The position numbers and the translations under genes are program-made. The notes beneath the pieces were generated by a model. It saw nothing but the letters and a program-made list of their open reading frames with translations, was not told where the DNA came from and searched no databases. A DNA stretch of 64,000 bases from Piromyces finnis (taxonomy: Eukaryota > Neocallimastigomycota > Neocallimastigomycetes > Neocallimastigales > Neocallimastigaceae), in contig MCFH01000003.1 of NCBI GenBank assembly GCA_002104945.1, positions 1,364,001-1,428,000 of the forward strand, read 5' to 3'. Positions 27,501-39,389 of the stretch are shown here, piece after piece (position 1 is the first letter of the stretch; each line of letters starts with the position of its first letter).

Positions 27501-28736
27501 CATATTTAAACCAAGTGTGTATTCTTCAGTATAATTTCCTATAGCATCTAAACCATCTGTTGGTTCTTCATCTACATCTTCATTAGGAAATGCATCTTCT
27601 GTATCATTATTTCTTTTAAAATGATAAAATACATCATATTCTTCTTGTCTAACCATATTTATTTGATTCAGATTAATTTGATTATCATAATGAAAACTTC
27701 TATTAGATAAACTATTTGAATCATCCTGTGTTCCATTAACTACTCTCGTTAATGTATCTTTTGTATGTGAAAAATAGTCTAATGAAGCTAATATAGGACA
27801 TATTGTTAATGAACCAATTAAGCATACATATATACCCATACGATAAAAATTCATTAACCTATATTATTTTAACACAGGTATTATATAGATATTAAAATCA
27901 GTTATAAATAAATTTTATTCATTTTACTATATAATAAATTTATTATTTTTATATTTATTTTCCCCCTTCCATTATAATTATTAATTATGTTAAAATAGTA
28001 CTTACATTACTATATATGTTTTCATTTCATTATTATTTTATTTTTAAATATATAATTTTCATTACATTTTCATTATAATTGAAATAAATTATATAAATAT
28101 ATGTGGTTAATAAAACATGTTAGTAGTGATTACACATTATATTTTATATATATTATATAGAGTATATTCATTTTATGATGTTTGTATTCATATTATTCAT
28201 ATTCTACCTGCATCCAGACTAATATTATCCAAAATAAAAGAGTCATCATATTTAAATAACGATTTTAGCCAATCAATCGCTTTTTTTGAAAACGGCGGAG
28301 ATTCTTCTCTTTATAAATATTAATGCATGTTTTTTTGATATTTTTTTTTTTTTTTATTTTTTAATGATATTTAAAAATATTTCATAAAGTATAAAACAGA
28401 ATATAGATAATATAATAATAATATATATAATATATATATTCATAAATATTAGTAATAGGTAAAAACAATTTACTTAAAAAGAATGTATTATTATTATTTT
28501 ATATATTATGTATGTCTTTTTTTTTTATAATATTAATAATAATTATATTTTCTTGATATTTACTGAATATTAATAATTCTTGGAGAATAAACTGGTTTTC
28601 CTAATGATGTATTTCTTAAAATAATAAATACAGTCACAAATGCACTAGTCATAACTGCTGAAAGAACCAGTTGCATTGCAACACCCTTAATGGAGGAATC
28701 TTTAACCTCCCAGTCTTCGACCGCTACGTCAGACAT
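24319..28736 (-). CDS. CSC1/OSCA (TMEM63-like) cation channel, 6 exons with a 4-nt micro-exon
   Basis: Predicted osmo- or mechanosensitive cation channel of the OSCA/TMEM63/CSC1 family, in a cell membrane. Exons in transcription order: 28736–28564, 28308–28208, 28009–28006, 27858–26673, 26432–25632 and 25467–24319. The total is 3,414 nt (1,137 aa) with all phases consistent. The first exon gives the N-terminal membrane helix TM0 (LVLSAVMTSAFVTVFIIL) and the family motif GKPVYSPR. The 4-nt exon restores Val-Met exactly where the paralogue at 33913 has it. Next come TM1 (YVCLIGSLTICPILASL), an Asn/Asp-rich loop of about 90–95 residues, TM2, and the cytosolic RRM-like domain starting VMIRNIPSNLQD. 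The later exons give the family's C-terminal pore helices. The cytosolic tail has a Glu/Asn/Asp-rich segment with ten Asp (24541–24570) and a YYLEAEYDHP…YTPWIP motif shared with the paralogue. It is transcribed divergently from that paralogue, which lies 5.2 kb away. Ion selectivity and stimulus are not deducible. Confidence 0.9.
28006..28009 (-). other. 4-nt micro-exon of the channel gene
   Basis: On the minus strand the four bases TAAT lie between a strong acceptor (ATATATAG) and a strong donor (GTAAGTAC). Exon 2 ends GCA G and exon 4 begins G TTA ATG. Without this exon the frame shifts; with it the codons GTA ATG (Val-Met) form and align with LDAVM in the paralogue. The exon was found by requiring frame and paralogue agreement. 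Confidence 0.8.
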
Positions 28737-31700
28737 TCCGCTTTTTTATTAGTGATATATATATATAATATATATACTTTTTTTCTTATTTTTTTTTTAT
28801 ATATATATAATTAAAATATTTACAAGTAAAGAAAAATAAATAACAATAATAATTGTTATTAGTTATGCTTTTTTTTTTTAAAAAAAAAAAAAAAAAGTAT
28901 TTCCAATTAAAATAAAATAAATATTTGTATGTATGTGAATATGTATATTACTTTAGATATTTTTAGTATACTGAACGTACTTTTTGACTTGAAATATTTT
29001 TAAGATAAAATGTATTAATAAAATCTTAATTTTATAAAAAGTATATTGTATAATAAATGTTAAAAACTATATATATTAATTAAACTTTGGAATAAGTATT
29101 ATTTTATAAATGAAAATATTATATATATATATAATGGAATAATTAATTATAATAACTATATAATAAAAGAAAAATAATAAAACTTTAAATATAATTTTAT
29201 AAGAAAATGAGAATATAAATAATATAAATTAGTAACTTTTATTTTTATATTTTTATTTTTAATTTTTTTTTATTAAAAATAATTTAATACTATAAAATAT
29301 TAGAAATTTTAAAAAAATAATTATAATAAAGTTCATCAAATAAAACTATATGAAAAATGGAATGATTTAATGATTTTAATTATAGTTTTTCTAGTATAAA
29401 AAACCTTTTTTTTTTATTCTATTTTTTAATTATTATCATTATTAATTAATTAAATCTAAACTTAAAAAACCTTTAATTTATATGCAAAAAATAATTATTT
29501 ATATCAGTATCTATAGAATATAATTAATTCTTTTATAATGAAAATTAATATATTAAATATACTTTACTGCTTTTTTTTTTTTTTTTTCATAAAAAAATTG
29601 GCATTTTCTTATTATAAATTAAAGGCAAAGACTTTTAACATCTTAGTAATATTATAATCCTTTTCAATATTTATATATTGAAATGGTAATATATTTTTTT
29701 TTAAATTTTTTATGCATTTTTTTCTTTTTAATATTAAAATCAATAATTTCATTATTGTAATTTACCTATTTCATAATAGCTGTACTTTTATATAAAAATA
29801 ATTATCTTTTTGCCTTTAAAAAGTTTTATTATAATCTTTATTTTATTGTTATACTGAAAAAAGTAATTTTTAATTAAAAAACACTACCTATGATTTGATA
29901 TGTTTTTTTAATGAACTATTTTTAATTAAAATTTTATATTAATTTTTTTTACTGAGTATAAATATTCATTACTTTTTGTAATATATCAACTTGTTGAATA
30001 CTGATATTATTAGTATTTAGTTAATGGGAAAAAATAGATAATGAATAACTTTTTTTTTTTAATTGAAAAGTTACTTAATTGGAATTGTGGAGTGATTTTC
30101 TTTTTTACATTGATATGATCCAAAAATAAAAGTTATATCTATATAAAACATTTTATTTAAAATAGATATAAAGCTAATTTTGTTCAAATTTTTATTTGAG
30201 TTTGAAAAAATTAATTTCATTATTTAATAATAGTTACAAAGGTAAATTAAGGTTAATTACGTTAAAATCACTTATGAAAAGTTCATTTTTTTATGCAATA
30301 GATAATGAATATACTTATTGATTAAAGATAGTTTTTACCAAAAAATAAAATTTTTTCCTTTTTTTAATTTTTAAATATATTTATAAAGTCTCCGAAAAGG
30401 ATTTTTATAAATAAAATATATATTAAAAAGAAAACTAAAAAGTTTTCCTTTTAATTTTCGTTATATATTTTAAAATTTTTATCTTTAATGGTCAAATAGT
30501 ATATGTATTAAACATTTTTTTATTTCTTTTATGATAAAATATGAAAGAAAGAATTAAAAACTTTTATATTAATAGATTTTAATAATTGAAAAGTAAATTT
30601 ATGTTAGAATAATAAACTTTATCAAGCATAAATTACAATTATTTTTATTTATATTATATATACAAAACTAGTAAAAATGTTTATTTTGTTATAATTAAAT
30701 ATAAATATAATATAATATTCTGATGAATCAAGCTTTCACAATAATGGATACTACAGTGTTTAACTATATTGCTTAATAATATTTAATTAAAGTTTTATCA
30801 AATGTCATATATTACTGTTATTATTTTTTATTTTATTTAATATCTATTATTATTAATAGATAATAAATAAAATAATAACAGTAATATATGACATTTGTTT
30901 GCATGTACAAGTATTTCAGAGTAAAAAAAATTCTTTTTTATATTTTATATGGTAAAAGGTGAAAATAATATAGAGCATGTGATAAAATTGTAAATCACAT
31001 AAATTTATATGTAAAAATATTTTAGATTTATGTAAATTACATTTTATTTGTTTTTTAAATTTTCAATAATTTTTATTAATGTATTTTATAGTAATAGATT
31101 TAATTCATTATTATTCTTTTTTTTTATTATTCTTCAATTCATAACAAAAAGTTATTTTTACCGCTTTAAATTTTCTTATTATTATTAAGCCAAAGTAGTT
31201 GTAACTACTTAGTTTTATTTTACTTTATGAAACAATAAAAAATTATTATTATAGTTATATCGTATTGTATAAATATATATATTCTAATAAATATAAAAAA
31301 TGATTCATACTAAATTGCTTTTTTTATTATGAAATTGTGGATAAAATTGTGGTGGCAATGAGCATTCAAAAAAATACTTTTATTAATGATTTATTAACAT
31401 ATATGAAGTATATCTAAGGGTTAAGGGAAGAAATTTGTTTTAGATTGGTATAATCACATGACATGCACTAAAACTTTATTATATAATGTGAAAATTAAAA
31501 ATAATAAAATAAAAAGAAAGTGTTAAATGTATATTTTAACACCAACTTCAATGATTGCGATAAACTTCACAATTTACTATATTTTTATTCATCATGTTAA
31601 TTATTATTTACTATGTTACTATATAATTTAAATATCCTATATTTAAGTACATTTATATAATATAGTTACATTATTTACTACATAAATTTTATAGTATCAT

Positions 31701-33912
31701 AAGCCACATATAGTTATATAATGATTTTAATATGAACTTTATTTCTAACAGAAAAAGTACCAAAGTAAAATTATTAATAATCTGTCAATAAATTAAATTT
31801 TATTGGTTGATACTATTATTATAATCTATTTATAGATTAAAATATAATTTTATAGAAATTAAAGTTTAAATGAAGTATCCATTTTAATATTGAACAAACT
31901 TTCTATTATGGTAATATTTAATTTAATTAGTTCTTTTTTAATTCAATAGCTAAAGTATATAGAGAATAAGAATATTTATTATAATTAAAGTTTTTGATAT
32001 TTAATTTAATTTAATTACACAGATAAAAAACAAAAAAGTACAAACTTTTAATTAAAAAAAAAAGAAATTTAATTATTGGACAATTATTTAATATATTATA
32101 GTAAACTCCAATATATATTATTTATTGTTTCATTTGGTAAAACAAATATATCAAAATAGCAAAATTATAATAAATAAAGTTTTCCTTTTCTTATAATTTT
32201 CACTTTTTATATAGTTTATATATTATAATCATTTGAATTAATATGTTTTTCTCATATATTCCAAATATTATAAAATAAAAAGTAATTTAATCATTGCCAC
32301 TCTGAGAAAAAGTTTTCTTATTTTCAATGTTAAACTTTAAATAAAAAAAAGGAATTATTGTGAATATATAATTAAGTGATAGAGTAATAGAATATTTAAT
32401 AAACAATAACATCAAGTAATATTAATAAAAAATTAAATGAATATTCATAATAATCTATGACGATGAGAAATAATTATTTAATTCCATTTTTATTATAGAT
32501 ACCTTTTTTTTAACATTTTTCAATGTTAAAATTTATGACAAATATTAAATAATACATGTCTTATAATCATTATATAATATATTAGAATTAATACTAATAT
32601 ATAGTCATTATAACATGATAGTATTGATAATATTGTATAACTAGTTTAAATCCAATAAATAATATTGAAACTAAATTATATATTAATTTAATATTTTATT
32701 TCAATTGGTTTTTTTTTTAATATATTATGTATATATATTAGATTAATGTTATTATGTATAAATTAATAATAAACTTTAAGTTTTAATTAATATATTATCC
32801 TTATATTGTAATATATTATTTTGTTTCTTTTTTAAATCTATTTTAAAAGTTTAAATAATATAAAATTAATTATTTGTTATAAATTTTAAACATTTTAATA
32901 TTATTCTCCTTATAAATTAATTTTACCAATATAATGAGTAAAAAAAATTTTTTATTCTAATTATTTATTTATATAATTAATTATTTATTCATTTATTATT
33001 CTTTATTTATATAATAAAAGTCATTATTAAATAGTTATTTATTTAAACATTCATTTATTTAATCAATTCATTTTTATTTAAAAATTATTTTTTAAATTCC
33101 TTATTATTTTATTATTGTAACAAATACTTGAATTTTATTGGTTAAAATATAATTATGTTAATTAAATATATAAAATAAAAAATTTTGACATTTTTTAAAA
33201 AGAATCTTTTATTTTATTATAAAAAAAAAGATAGTGTAGATTAAGGAATTAAAAAAGACTAGAAAAAAAAAAAGATTAATTAAATTAATTATTAAAAATA
33301 ATAATTAATTTTATTGTTACTATCATATTATTTTGTAAATAAAAAGAAAATAATTAAATAATAACATAATAAAAGGTTGATCTTTTTTTTTTTTTTGCAT
33401 TGTTCATAATAAACATAATAATTTATATATATTAAATACGCATATACATACAAAATATATATATATATATAAATTATAAACAAACGTTAAAAAGGAAAAA
33501 AAAAAAAATAAAAGACAATATTGAAATAATAACAATATTCAAAAAAAAATAATAATATTCTGTAAATATATAATTATAGTATTTAATTTAGTAATTTTAT
33601 AGTGTATTATTATTCATTTTTTTCATAAACTATATATTTATTAGCGTTTTCCACATTAGAAGTATTAATATAAGTTCTTTTTTTTGTTAACAAGAAATAA
33701 AAAAAATAAAAGAAAAAAAAATAAAGACAATATAATAATAAATTTAAAAAATAAAATAAAAATTAATCAAATATTAATTATTTTTAAATATATGAATATT
33801 AATTAATAAAATAAATTGAATTCATACTGTTTAAAATAATCTAATATTATTAAATAATTTCATATAATATACAATAAATATTTAATAAAATAATATAAAT
33901 AATATAATAAAA
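28737..33912. other. Long A+T-rich spacer between the divergent channel genes
   Basis: 5.2 kb between two divergent CSC1/OSCA genes, so it must contain both promoters. I found no gene. Most of it is A/T low-complexity sequence. It holds a long perfect-to-near-perfect hairpin at 30799–30897 and scattered small, slightly less A+T-rich patches (30722–30775, 31331–31370, 31540–31580) with only very short open frames, which may be decayed sequence. Confidence 0.6.
30799..30897. repeat. Long inverted repeat (hairpin), MITE-like
   Basis: CAAATGTCATATATTACTGT at 30799 is matched by its exact reverse complement ending at 30897. The arms extend inward for about 45–50 bases with only small differences, leaving a very short loop near 30850. 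This gives a hairpin of about 100 nt. The outer 25 bases of each arm pair perfectly. No flanking target-site duplication or transposase is obvious. Confidence 0.8.
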
Positions 33913-36900
33913 ATGGCTGAGGATACAGAACAAGATGGAACTCTTAATTCCGTTTTATATCAACTTTTATTAGCATTTGCTATTGTTGGTGCATTTATGA
34001 TTGGATATGAATTATTAAGACAATCAAAAATTGGTAAATATATTTATGCACCAAGGTTATTATTATTACCGGAAAATACACCAGAAGTTGCAAATGGGTG
34101 GTTTGCTTGGTTTAGCAAAAATAAAAAAGTTGATGAAGATTATATTTTAAATAATAATGGATTAGATGCTGTAATGGTTTTAAAGTTATATAGAATGGGT
34201 TATCAAATGTTTTTGATAATAGGATTAGTTGTATTAATTTTCACTCTACCTGTTAATATTTTTTTCAGAGACAGAGACAGAAAAATTGCAGATCAAAAAG
34301 AAGATTTATTATTTGATTATACTTCACCAGCTAATAACACAGAAAATAGAGAAGTACTTGTTACAAACACAACTGTTATCGATAGAGTTAATCCAAGTGT
34401 CAATATTTCAAAGATTGAAGAAACTAAAGCATTATTAGATACCTTTAAAAGAGATTTACAAGAAGATGTTTTCCAACTTGATATATCAATAGAAGAAGAA
34501 AGAAATAAATTCTTTGATGAAGAAATTAAAATATTAAATGAAATCAAAAATGGAAAGCATCAAACAGATAATAATAGTAATAATAATGAAAATAGTAATG
34601 AAAATGTAAATGCTAGTGATAATACTCCAAATGAAAATTCTAATAATAATAATGGTGAAAATAAAGATGAAAATGGAAATGCAAGTATTAATGATCAAAA
34701 TAAGGAAGAAACAAAGGATAGAGAAATAAATGTTTTTGATGATTTAACAAAAAAAACAAATGATACATTAAATACAATTAAAGATGAACTTAATTTTGAT
34801 ATAAGAGAGTATATTTTCTTTGATACATTAAAAGAAGGAAAGGAATTATTTAGTCTTTTACATTTAGTTTGTGTATATTTTGTTGTTTGCTTTATTTGCT
34901 ATAAACTTTTTAAGGTTTACCAGGAATATATTGGCTGCGTTGAAAAATATGTTAAAGATGGCGGTATTGTTCAAGAAAGACAATTATTTGGTGAAATTCT
35001 TCAACATAGTACTATTATGGTTAGAAATATTCCACCAGAACTTCAAGATGATGAAAGATTGATGAATTGGTTCTCAAAACTAGGTGTTGGTAAAATAGAA
35101 AGTGTTGTTATTGCTCGTAGTAGAAACAAAATAAGAAGACTTGTAGAAGCAAGAACAAAAGTATTAAATGCTTTAGAAGACGATTATGTTAACTGGCTTA
35201 ATAATATTAAAGATAAAAAAACTGGTGAAGGTTTTTTAGGAAATGCCTTAAAAAATGTTGTTCGAAATGATGCAGATGATATTGGTGAAAAAGTTTTTGA
35301 AGATAATGATGCTTATAGACCAAAAGAAATTGTTTTTAAATATGGAATAATCCCAGTAAGATATGTTGATTCTATTCAATATCATGAAAGAATGTTAAGT
35401 GAATTGACTGAACAAATTAAGGAATTAAGATTAGAAGCTGGTCAATCAAAGAAATGGTCACAAACAGCCTTTATTACTTTTAATAATCATCAATCTGCAA
35501 AGATAGCAGCACAATTAATCCTTTATTCTGCAAAAAATCCAAATGTAATGCTTGCTAGTTCTGCTCCACATCCAAATGATCTTCTTTACAAAAATTTAAA
35601 TATTAGAACAGAAAGAAAAACTTATCGTTTTATTTTATCATTAATTGCTTTATACTTTGTTTGTTTCTTATTAACAATTGTAGTTATGGCAACTAAATAT
35701 GAAATGTTAAAAGATATTTTAACTAGTGAAAAATTAAAATATCTTCAAATGGAAAAAATATTTAATGCTATTGACAATGATCCAAAATTAATGGCTTTAT
35801 TCAGTTCATTCTTCCAAGTTATCTTACTTAACGCTTATTTATCATGTGTTCCATATTTGATCAAGTTTATTACTAATTTCCAGGGATTTGAAACTAAATC
35901 TGATTATTACAACAGTGTTTTAAAGAAATACTATATATTCTTAGTTATCTTAATTATTTTCTCTTTATCTCTTTCAGCTTTAGTTTCAAAAATAGTTGAT
36001 TCGACAAACTCTGAAAAAATGAATATGAATGAAGTAGGTGAAATGTCAACAAATATTATGGGTAGATTCATGGATGAGCTTACCTTTACTCATTTTGTAG
36101 ATTCATTAACCAGTGAATTATCCAAGAATTCCATTATTTATTTCAATTATGGTATTCTTCGTCTTCAATCTTTTGGATTCGAAATCTTTAGAATTGGTGC
36201 TGTTGTTTCATTTTTCATTAGTAAAATATTAAAGAAAAGTAGTCCAAGAGCCCAACACCTTGCAAACCAAATGGCTACTCCACCAGATTATAGTATTATG
36301 CTTGCAGTTCCATTAATTTGTTTCACTCTTTTCGTTACTTTTTCAATCGTTAATCCTTTCATTCCATTTATTGGTGTCATTTTCTTCTTTATTGGTTATC
36401 ATGTAATGAAGAATCAATTCATCTATGTATATATTAAGGAATTTGAAGCTCAAGGTTACTTCTTTGTTACTTGTTTCAATAGAATTATCTTTTCCCTTTA
36501 TCTTTTTGAAATCTTCATGTTTGGTTACTTCTTGGCCGTATTTAATGGACCAGAAACAAAAGGAAAATATATACCATACTTAGTATTACCAACTATATTT
36601 ATTACTATATATTTCCAGAGGTATTGTAGTAGATGCTTTAAACCAAGAATAAAGAATGTTCCAGTTGATTTATTAATTTCAAAAGAAAGAAAAGAAAAGT
36701 ATTCTAATGAATATCAAAGAAGAACCATTTTTGGTAGAAGAGAAAGTTTCATTTCTGATTACTTTTCTGAAGATTCGTTTACTTCCTGTGCTACACATAT
36801 TACAAGTTTGGATAGTAAACCAAATAAAGAAATATTAAAAATGGCAGAAACTCAAGCTCCATCTTTACCACCATATTACGAAGCTAATTCATACAATAAT

Positions 36901-37038
36901 CCTGCTTTAACAGAACCATTATATGCACCATGGATTCCTGAAGAAGCCCAATCTATCTTTACTAAAGCATCTGTAAATCATATATCTAATATATGTAGAG
37001 ATTGTTATAAATGTGATAAGGAATCAAAATTTGAATAG
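33913..37038 (+). CDS. CSC1/OSCA (TMEM63-like) cation channel, intronless paralogue
   Basis: Predicted osmo- or mechanosensitive channel, 1,041 aa in one exon. TM0 is at about residues 14–35, followed by IGKYIYAPRLL. TM1 lies at 99–117 and TM2 at 312–333. The TM1–TM2 loop is about 195 residues, with Asn-x-Ser/Thr sites (NNT, NTT, NIS) and an Asn/Glu-rich middle; by family topology it is extracellular. The cytosolic loop holds the RRM-like domain (TIMVRNIPPELQD at about 367, SQTAFITFNNHQSAKIAAQL near 520). The family's C-terminal helix block (RSN1_7TM/DUF221) runs from about 570 to 905. The cytosolic tail carries PPYYEANSYNNP…LYAPWIPEE, shared with the minus-strand paralogue at 24319–28736. 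Lack of introns against five in its partner suggests retroposition or intron loss. The start is the first ATG, in AATAAAAATGG context. A plasma-membrane location is inference from the family. Confidence 0.93.
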   Translation: MAEDTEQDGTLNSVLYQLLLAFAIVGAFMIGYELLRQSKIGKYIYAPRLLLLPENTPEVANGWFAWFSKNKKVDEDYILNNNGLDAVMVLKLYRMGYQMFLIIGLVVLIFTLPVNIFFRDRDRKIADQKEDLLFDYTSPANNTENREVLVTNTTVIDRVNPSVNISKIEETKALLDTFKRDLQEDVFQLDISIEEERNKFFDEEIKILNEIKNGKHQTDNNSNNNENSNENVNASDNTPNENSNNNNGENKDENGNASINDQNKEETKDREINVFDDLTKKTNDTLNTIKDELNFDIREYIFFDTLKEGKELFSLLHLVCVYFVVCFICYKLFKVYQEYIGCVEKYVKDGGIVQERQLFGEILQHSTIMVRNIPPELQDDERLMNWFSKLGVGKIESVVIARSRNKIRRLVEARTKVLNALEDDYVNWLNNIKDKKTGEGFLGNALKNVVRNDADDIGEKVFEDNDAYRPKEIVFKYGIIPVRYVDSIQYHERMLSELTEQIKELRLEAGQSKKWSQTAFITFNNHQSAKIAAQLILYSAKNPNVMLASSAPHPNDLLYKNLNIRTERKTYRFILSLIALYFVCFLLTIVVMATKYEMLKDILTSEKLKYLQMEKIFNAIDNDPKLMALFSSFFQVILLNAYLSCVPYLIKFITNFQGFETKSDYYNSVLKKYYIFLVILIIFSLSLSALVSKIVDSTNSEKMNMNEVGEMSTNIMGRFMDELTFTHFVDSLTSELSKNSIIYFNYGILRLQSFGFEIFRIGAVVSFFISKILKKSSPRAQHLANQMATPPDYSIMLAVPLICFTLFVTFSIVNPFIPFIGVIFFFIGYHVMKNQFIYVYIKEFEAQGYFFVTCFNRIIFSLYLFEIFMFGYFLAVFNGPETKGKYIPYLVLPTIFITIYFQRYCSRCFKPRIKNVPVDLLISKERKEKYSNEYQRRTIFGRRESFISDYFSEDSFTSCATHITSLDSKPNKEILKMAETQAPSLPPYYEANSYNNPALTEPLYAPWIPEEAQSIFTKASVNHISNICRDCYKCDKESKFE

Positions 37039-39389
37039 ATCTTAAGAAATTGAGTATTAAAAAAAAAAAAAAGTAACTCAAAATATTAAAATTAAATACT
37101 GAATTAAACGTTTTTTTTTGTTTCCATAGAAAATTCGTTTATATACCAAGGTAAAAAAAAAAATCTTTTTCTTTTTCCTCAATTCTTTAATAAATTTAAT
37201 TTTAAAATTTCAGTTTAATAGAACGAATTAAAAAAAAAAAAATCACAAATTATATTTTCTATTTAAAAAAAAAAAAGAAAAGAAACCTACAAAGAATTAT
37301 ATAGACGAGGTAAAGATATAAACAAAAAAAAAAATATAAAGACACCAATTAATTTATTTCATCTTTTATATCAACTGTTGATATAATCATTTTTTTTTTG
37401 TTTCAATATTTTTATTTTTAATAAAAAAAATAGTAATAATAAATAACGGCTTTAAATTATTTCTTTCATTTATTTTTCTAAAAAGAAGGCATGATAGATA
37501 TAATTGAATAGGATTACATATATATATGTATTCTATAATACGAAAATATACAAAAAAAAAGACAAGAAAATGAAGGAAATAAAGAAATATTTTATTTCTA
37601 AAATAACTAATATATCTTACACATTACAAAAAAAGAAAAAGATAATAATAACATTACATATTTCATTATATACACATCTATTATTAATATAATATTTTAT
37701 ATAAAATATACCATTATTATTAAGTAATTTTTATACATATCAATTGAATAAAATAAAATAAGATGATAAAAAAGTTTAATAATAATGAAAAATAGATGCT
37801 TTTTAATATTAATATCTTTTTTTTTTTTTTTTTTTTTTTAGTTCATTTCGTTTATATAATTCAAATATACAATAAATAATAATTTTTTATATAAAATACC
37901 TTTTTTTTTTTATTATTGTTACAAAAATTAAATTATATTTTTATATTATTTATACAATCAATCTATTTATATATTATACTATATTATAATTATAGTTTAT
38001 ATTTTTAATATACTTTTTAATAATAATAATAATAATAATAATAAAAACTAAAATAAGATAAAACAAAACAAAACAGAAGCAAAACAAAGCAAAAAACAAA
38101 CATGGAAAAAAAAAAAAATTAATCAAATAAAATAAACAAAATAAAAAGCAATTATAAAATAAAATATAATAATTATAGTAATAAGAATTCCAGATATTTA
38201 CACTATAATTAATAATAATATAATGAAAAGTAAAAAAAAAAGTGAAAAATCAAAAAAAAATTATAATATTATCACATTTTAAAAAAAAGAAAAGTTATAA
38301 TAATAGAACGTTATAAAAATTCAAATTATTAAATATCTCAATATTAAAAATAAATAAATATTAAAAAATTAATAAAAATAAAATAAATAAAAATGATTTT
38401 CTTTTTATTATTGTATCTGTATTGAAATAAAATTTCATTTTATAGATATTAGTAGAGTTAAAGTGCAATTTCTTTATTTTTTGTTGATATTTACAAAAAG
38501 TGCTGCTTTTATATTATTTAATTTTAATTGTATTTAAATTAGAATGAAAGAATAATTTTATCAGAAATAAAATTAGAATCATTATTAATCAATCAAGATG
38601 GTCCCTTTATTGATTTATTTCTTACTATTCCTATTTGTTGCTTCAGTCCTATTTAATAACAAAAAACATTATATGGTTTTATCATGACAATTGAATAGAT
38701 ATATATTTCATTACTCAAATATAAAAATATAATAATACAATAATCATTAATAAATAAACTATCTTGAAAAAAAAATAAATTATTTAAACATAAAAACACA
38801 TTAATTGATTAAATTCTTTAAAATTAAATACATGGGAATAAAAACACATAAAGTTTTATTTTATATTTTTATTATTATTATAATTATAATTTATTATAAT
38901 TTTATTTATTAATTATATTAATTATAATTTGTTCTACATAAGAACAAGAACATTGTAAAAATAAACTCTTTATACATTATAAATAATACTTTATAATTAC
39001 TATTTGTAAATGATATAAATTATATAAATATAAATGATATAAATATTTTAAATATCAAATGCTTTTTTAATGTTAATGCTTTTAATATGCGTGTAAGAAG
39101 TTAAAACGATATAAATTCTTGAGAGAATTATAATTACTTGCTTTCTTTTTCTCTTTAATATTAATATTACTATATAATATGACATATATATTTTTATAAA
39201 ACTACATATATATTTTTTCTTAATCTTTTTTCCTTTCATATTAAAATTTTTGAATTATTAAAATATTTGAATTATTAAAATGTGTTAATATTAAAACATG
39301 TTAAATATTGTTTATACATTGTTTAAATATTGTTAATCTACTTATAAGTGTTCAATTAACAACTATTCATTCAATTAATATTCATTCAA
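37039..39389. other. Intergenic region between convergent channel and xylanase genes
   Basis: 2.3 kb of A/T-rich sequence containing the 3' ends of two convergent genes. The stretch 38040–38110 is AAAC/CAAA-rich like a 5' leader on the plus strand. A tiny open frame, 38598–38687 (+), would encode a 29-residue hydrophobic peptide starting MVPLLIYFLLFLFVAS. I found no consistent spliced gene around it, so it is not called. Confidence 0.5.

Noticed and set aside
28117-28323. 68-codon plus-strand frame
   Set aside because: It overlaps exon 2 of the minus-strand channel gene, whose translation matches the paralogue.
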